Shown in pieces: positions 63,040 through 64,000 of a stretch of 64,000 nt of DNA. The notes beneath the pieces were generated by a model. It was not told the DNA's origin. It made no database searches and was given only the letters and a program-made list of their open reading frames with translations. Each line of letters starts with the position of its first letter. The stretch's first letter is position 1. Both the position numbers and the translations under genes were made by a program. The DNA comes from Ailurus styani (Eukaryota; Chordata; Mammalia; Carnivora; Ailuridae), in NCBI GenBank assembly GCA_002007465.1, contig LNAC01000737.1:194990-258989 (forward strand), read 5' to 3'.

Positions 63040-64000
63040 AATTTGATATGTACATTTGCTTTATTAAAAGTATGGCACTTAATATAATAGCAGAAATAAC
63101 TACATAGCTTCACATCCAGAAGCAGTACAATAGTCGAGGCACAAACATTCCTTATTATCATAAAAGTAAAAAAGTTTTAATATGTTCCATAAGCCCTTAA
63201 TTGCATAAAATATTATATTTAGCATCATTTACAGCCAGCACACTTATATAAACTATCATTACCTTTTGTTTACATTATGCAAAAGAAATATGTCAAAGTA
63301 AGTACAGTATAGGAGGACACTCAAACAGGATGAAAATCAAATGTCAGTTCTGAATCATTCACAGGGAAAATGCAAGCTGACAATTCCTCTTTTATAAACT
63401 ACTAGATATTGTCACAATGATTTTACATTTTTTTTAATGTTTTCAAAGTAAAATCCAAAAAAACTCCACTAAGTGCCATGTTGAAAGAAGAGTTTTTTAA
63501 CTGCAGCACCTTTAGACAACGAAAGATTGCATCCTGTTCAATCACACTATATAAATTATGATATTTGTGGAAAATATGTACAAACAAACAGAAAGCAAAT
63601 GTCCTAACCATTGATAAATGTTTTGGGAAGCAGTTCTTGGACACAATATTAACATCTGCTGATAAGAACTGCCACCCTTTTGAGCTTTCCATATGTTACC
63701 TTCATGAAATAGGAAGCCTGTAAACATAAGGTGTAAAAAACCATTTAAAATAAAGGTGTAAAGTGCACTCAATGCACCCTAAGAAGAACTATCTGCATAC
63801 TCTTAATCAAGTAATATTCAGGATTAAAATACCGTACCATTTTTTAAATGTACTGAGTATTTAAGATGTAAAATTGCAACAAATTCATAATCAGATCCAG
63901 CTGATAATAATGCATTCAAAAGAGGATCCAATTAAAGAAGTGATCAACGCCAAAGACTTAATTCCCCTTATTTGTTTAAACCAATGATATGTCCAGTGTT
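63040..64000 (-). other. SACS: Possible 3' UTR end of SACS (by synteny)
   Basis: In human, SACS (sacsin) lies tail-to-tail with SGCG about 3.7 kb away, as I recall. Here 63.0-64.0 kb is repeat-free AT-rich sequence. TTTATT at 63060-63065 is AATAAA on the minus strand, giving a possible end near 63040. No coding sequence of SACS is visible, so this is positional inference only. Confidence 0.3.

Overview
This is carnivoran nuclear DNA, most likely from a mustelid (mink, ferret or marten type). About twenty tRNA-derived CAN-SINE copies are present. Most are the non-canid, non-felid form: the head reads 'cctgggtggctcagtgggtt', the body carries 'tctgcctacttgtgatctct', and the tail is AAATAAAT plus AATCTT. 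The L1 copies are also of carnivore type. Nothing prokaryotic or viral was seen. The genus cannot be fixed from sequence alone.

The only functional protein-coding gene supported is SGCG (gamma-sarcoglycan) on the + strand. Its last six coding exons, equivalent to human exons 3-8, lie at 13687-13788, 24191-24278, 32753-32872, 44284-44356, 56763-56886 and 58982-59155. All have consensus splice sites and matching phases. They total 681 bp and encode residues 66-291 plus the stop codon. Exons 1-2 (cytoplasmic tail and most of the membrane anchor) lie upstream of the window. A 3' UTR with candidate poly(A) signals follows, up to about 59.85 kb.

Layout: 1-13.7 kb is intron 2, with SINEs, a 5'-inverted L1, an old L1M and a broken 5'-truncated L1 at 9.85-13.0 kb. 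13.8-24.2 kb is intron 3, dominated by a nearly intact 5.4-kb L1 with target-site duplications at 14.9-20.3 kb, then a gap of 199 N. 24.3-32.75 kb is intron 4 and contains a processed pseudogene of SDAD1 split by a SINE. 32.9-44.3 kb is intron 5, with L1 fragments including a roughly 58-bp insertion. 44.4-56.8 kb is intron 6 and holds mostly old repeats on the minus strand. 56.9-58.98 kb is the short intron 7. 59.9-64 kb is intergenic, with a small CpG-rich patch near 62.1 kb. By synteny (recalled from human, not shown by coding sequence) the far right end may be the 3' UTR of the convergent gene SACS.

I did not find a new biological system. The observation most worth checking is that the young L1 has a short 5' UTR whose junction looks like a spliced transcript that was reinserted. 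Several repeat-associated single-N sites look like assembly artefacts and should not be read as biology.
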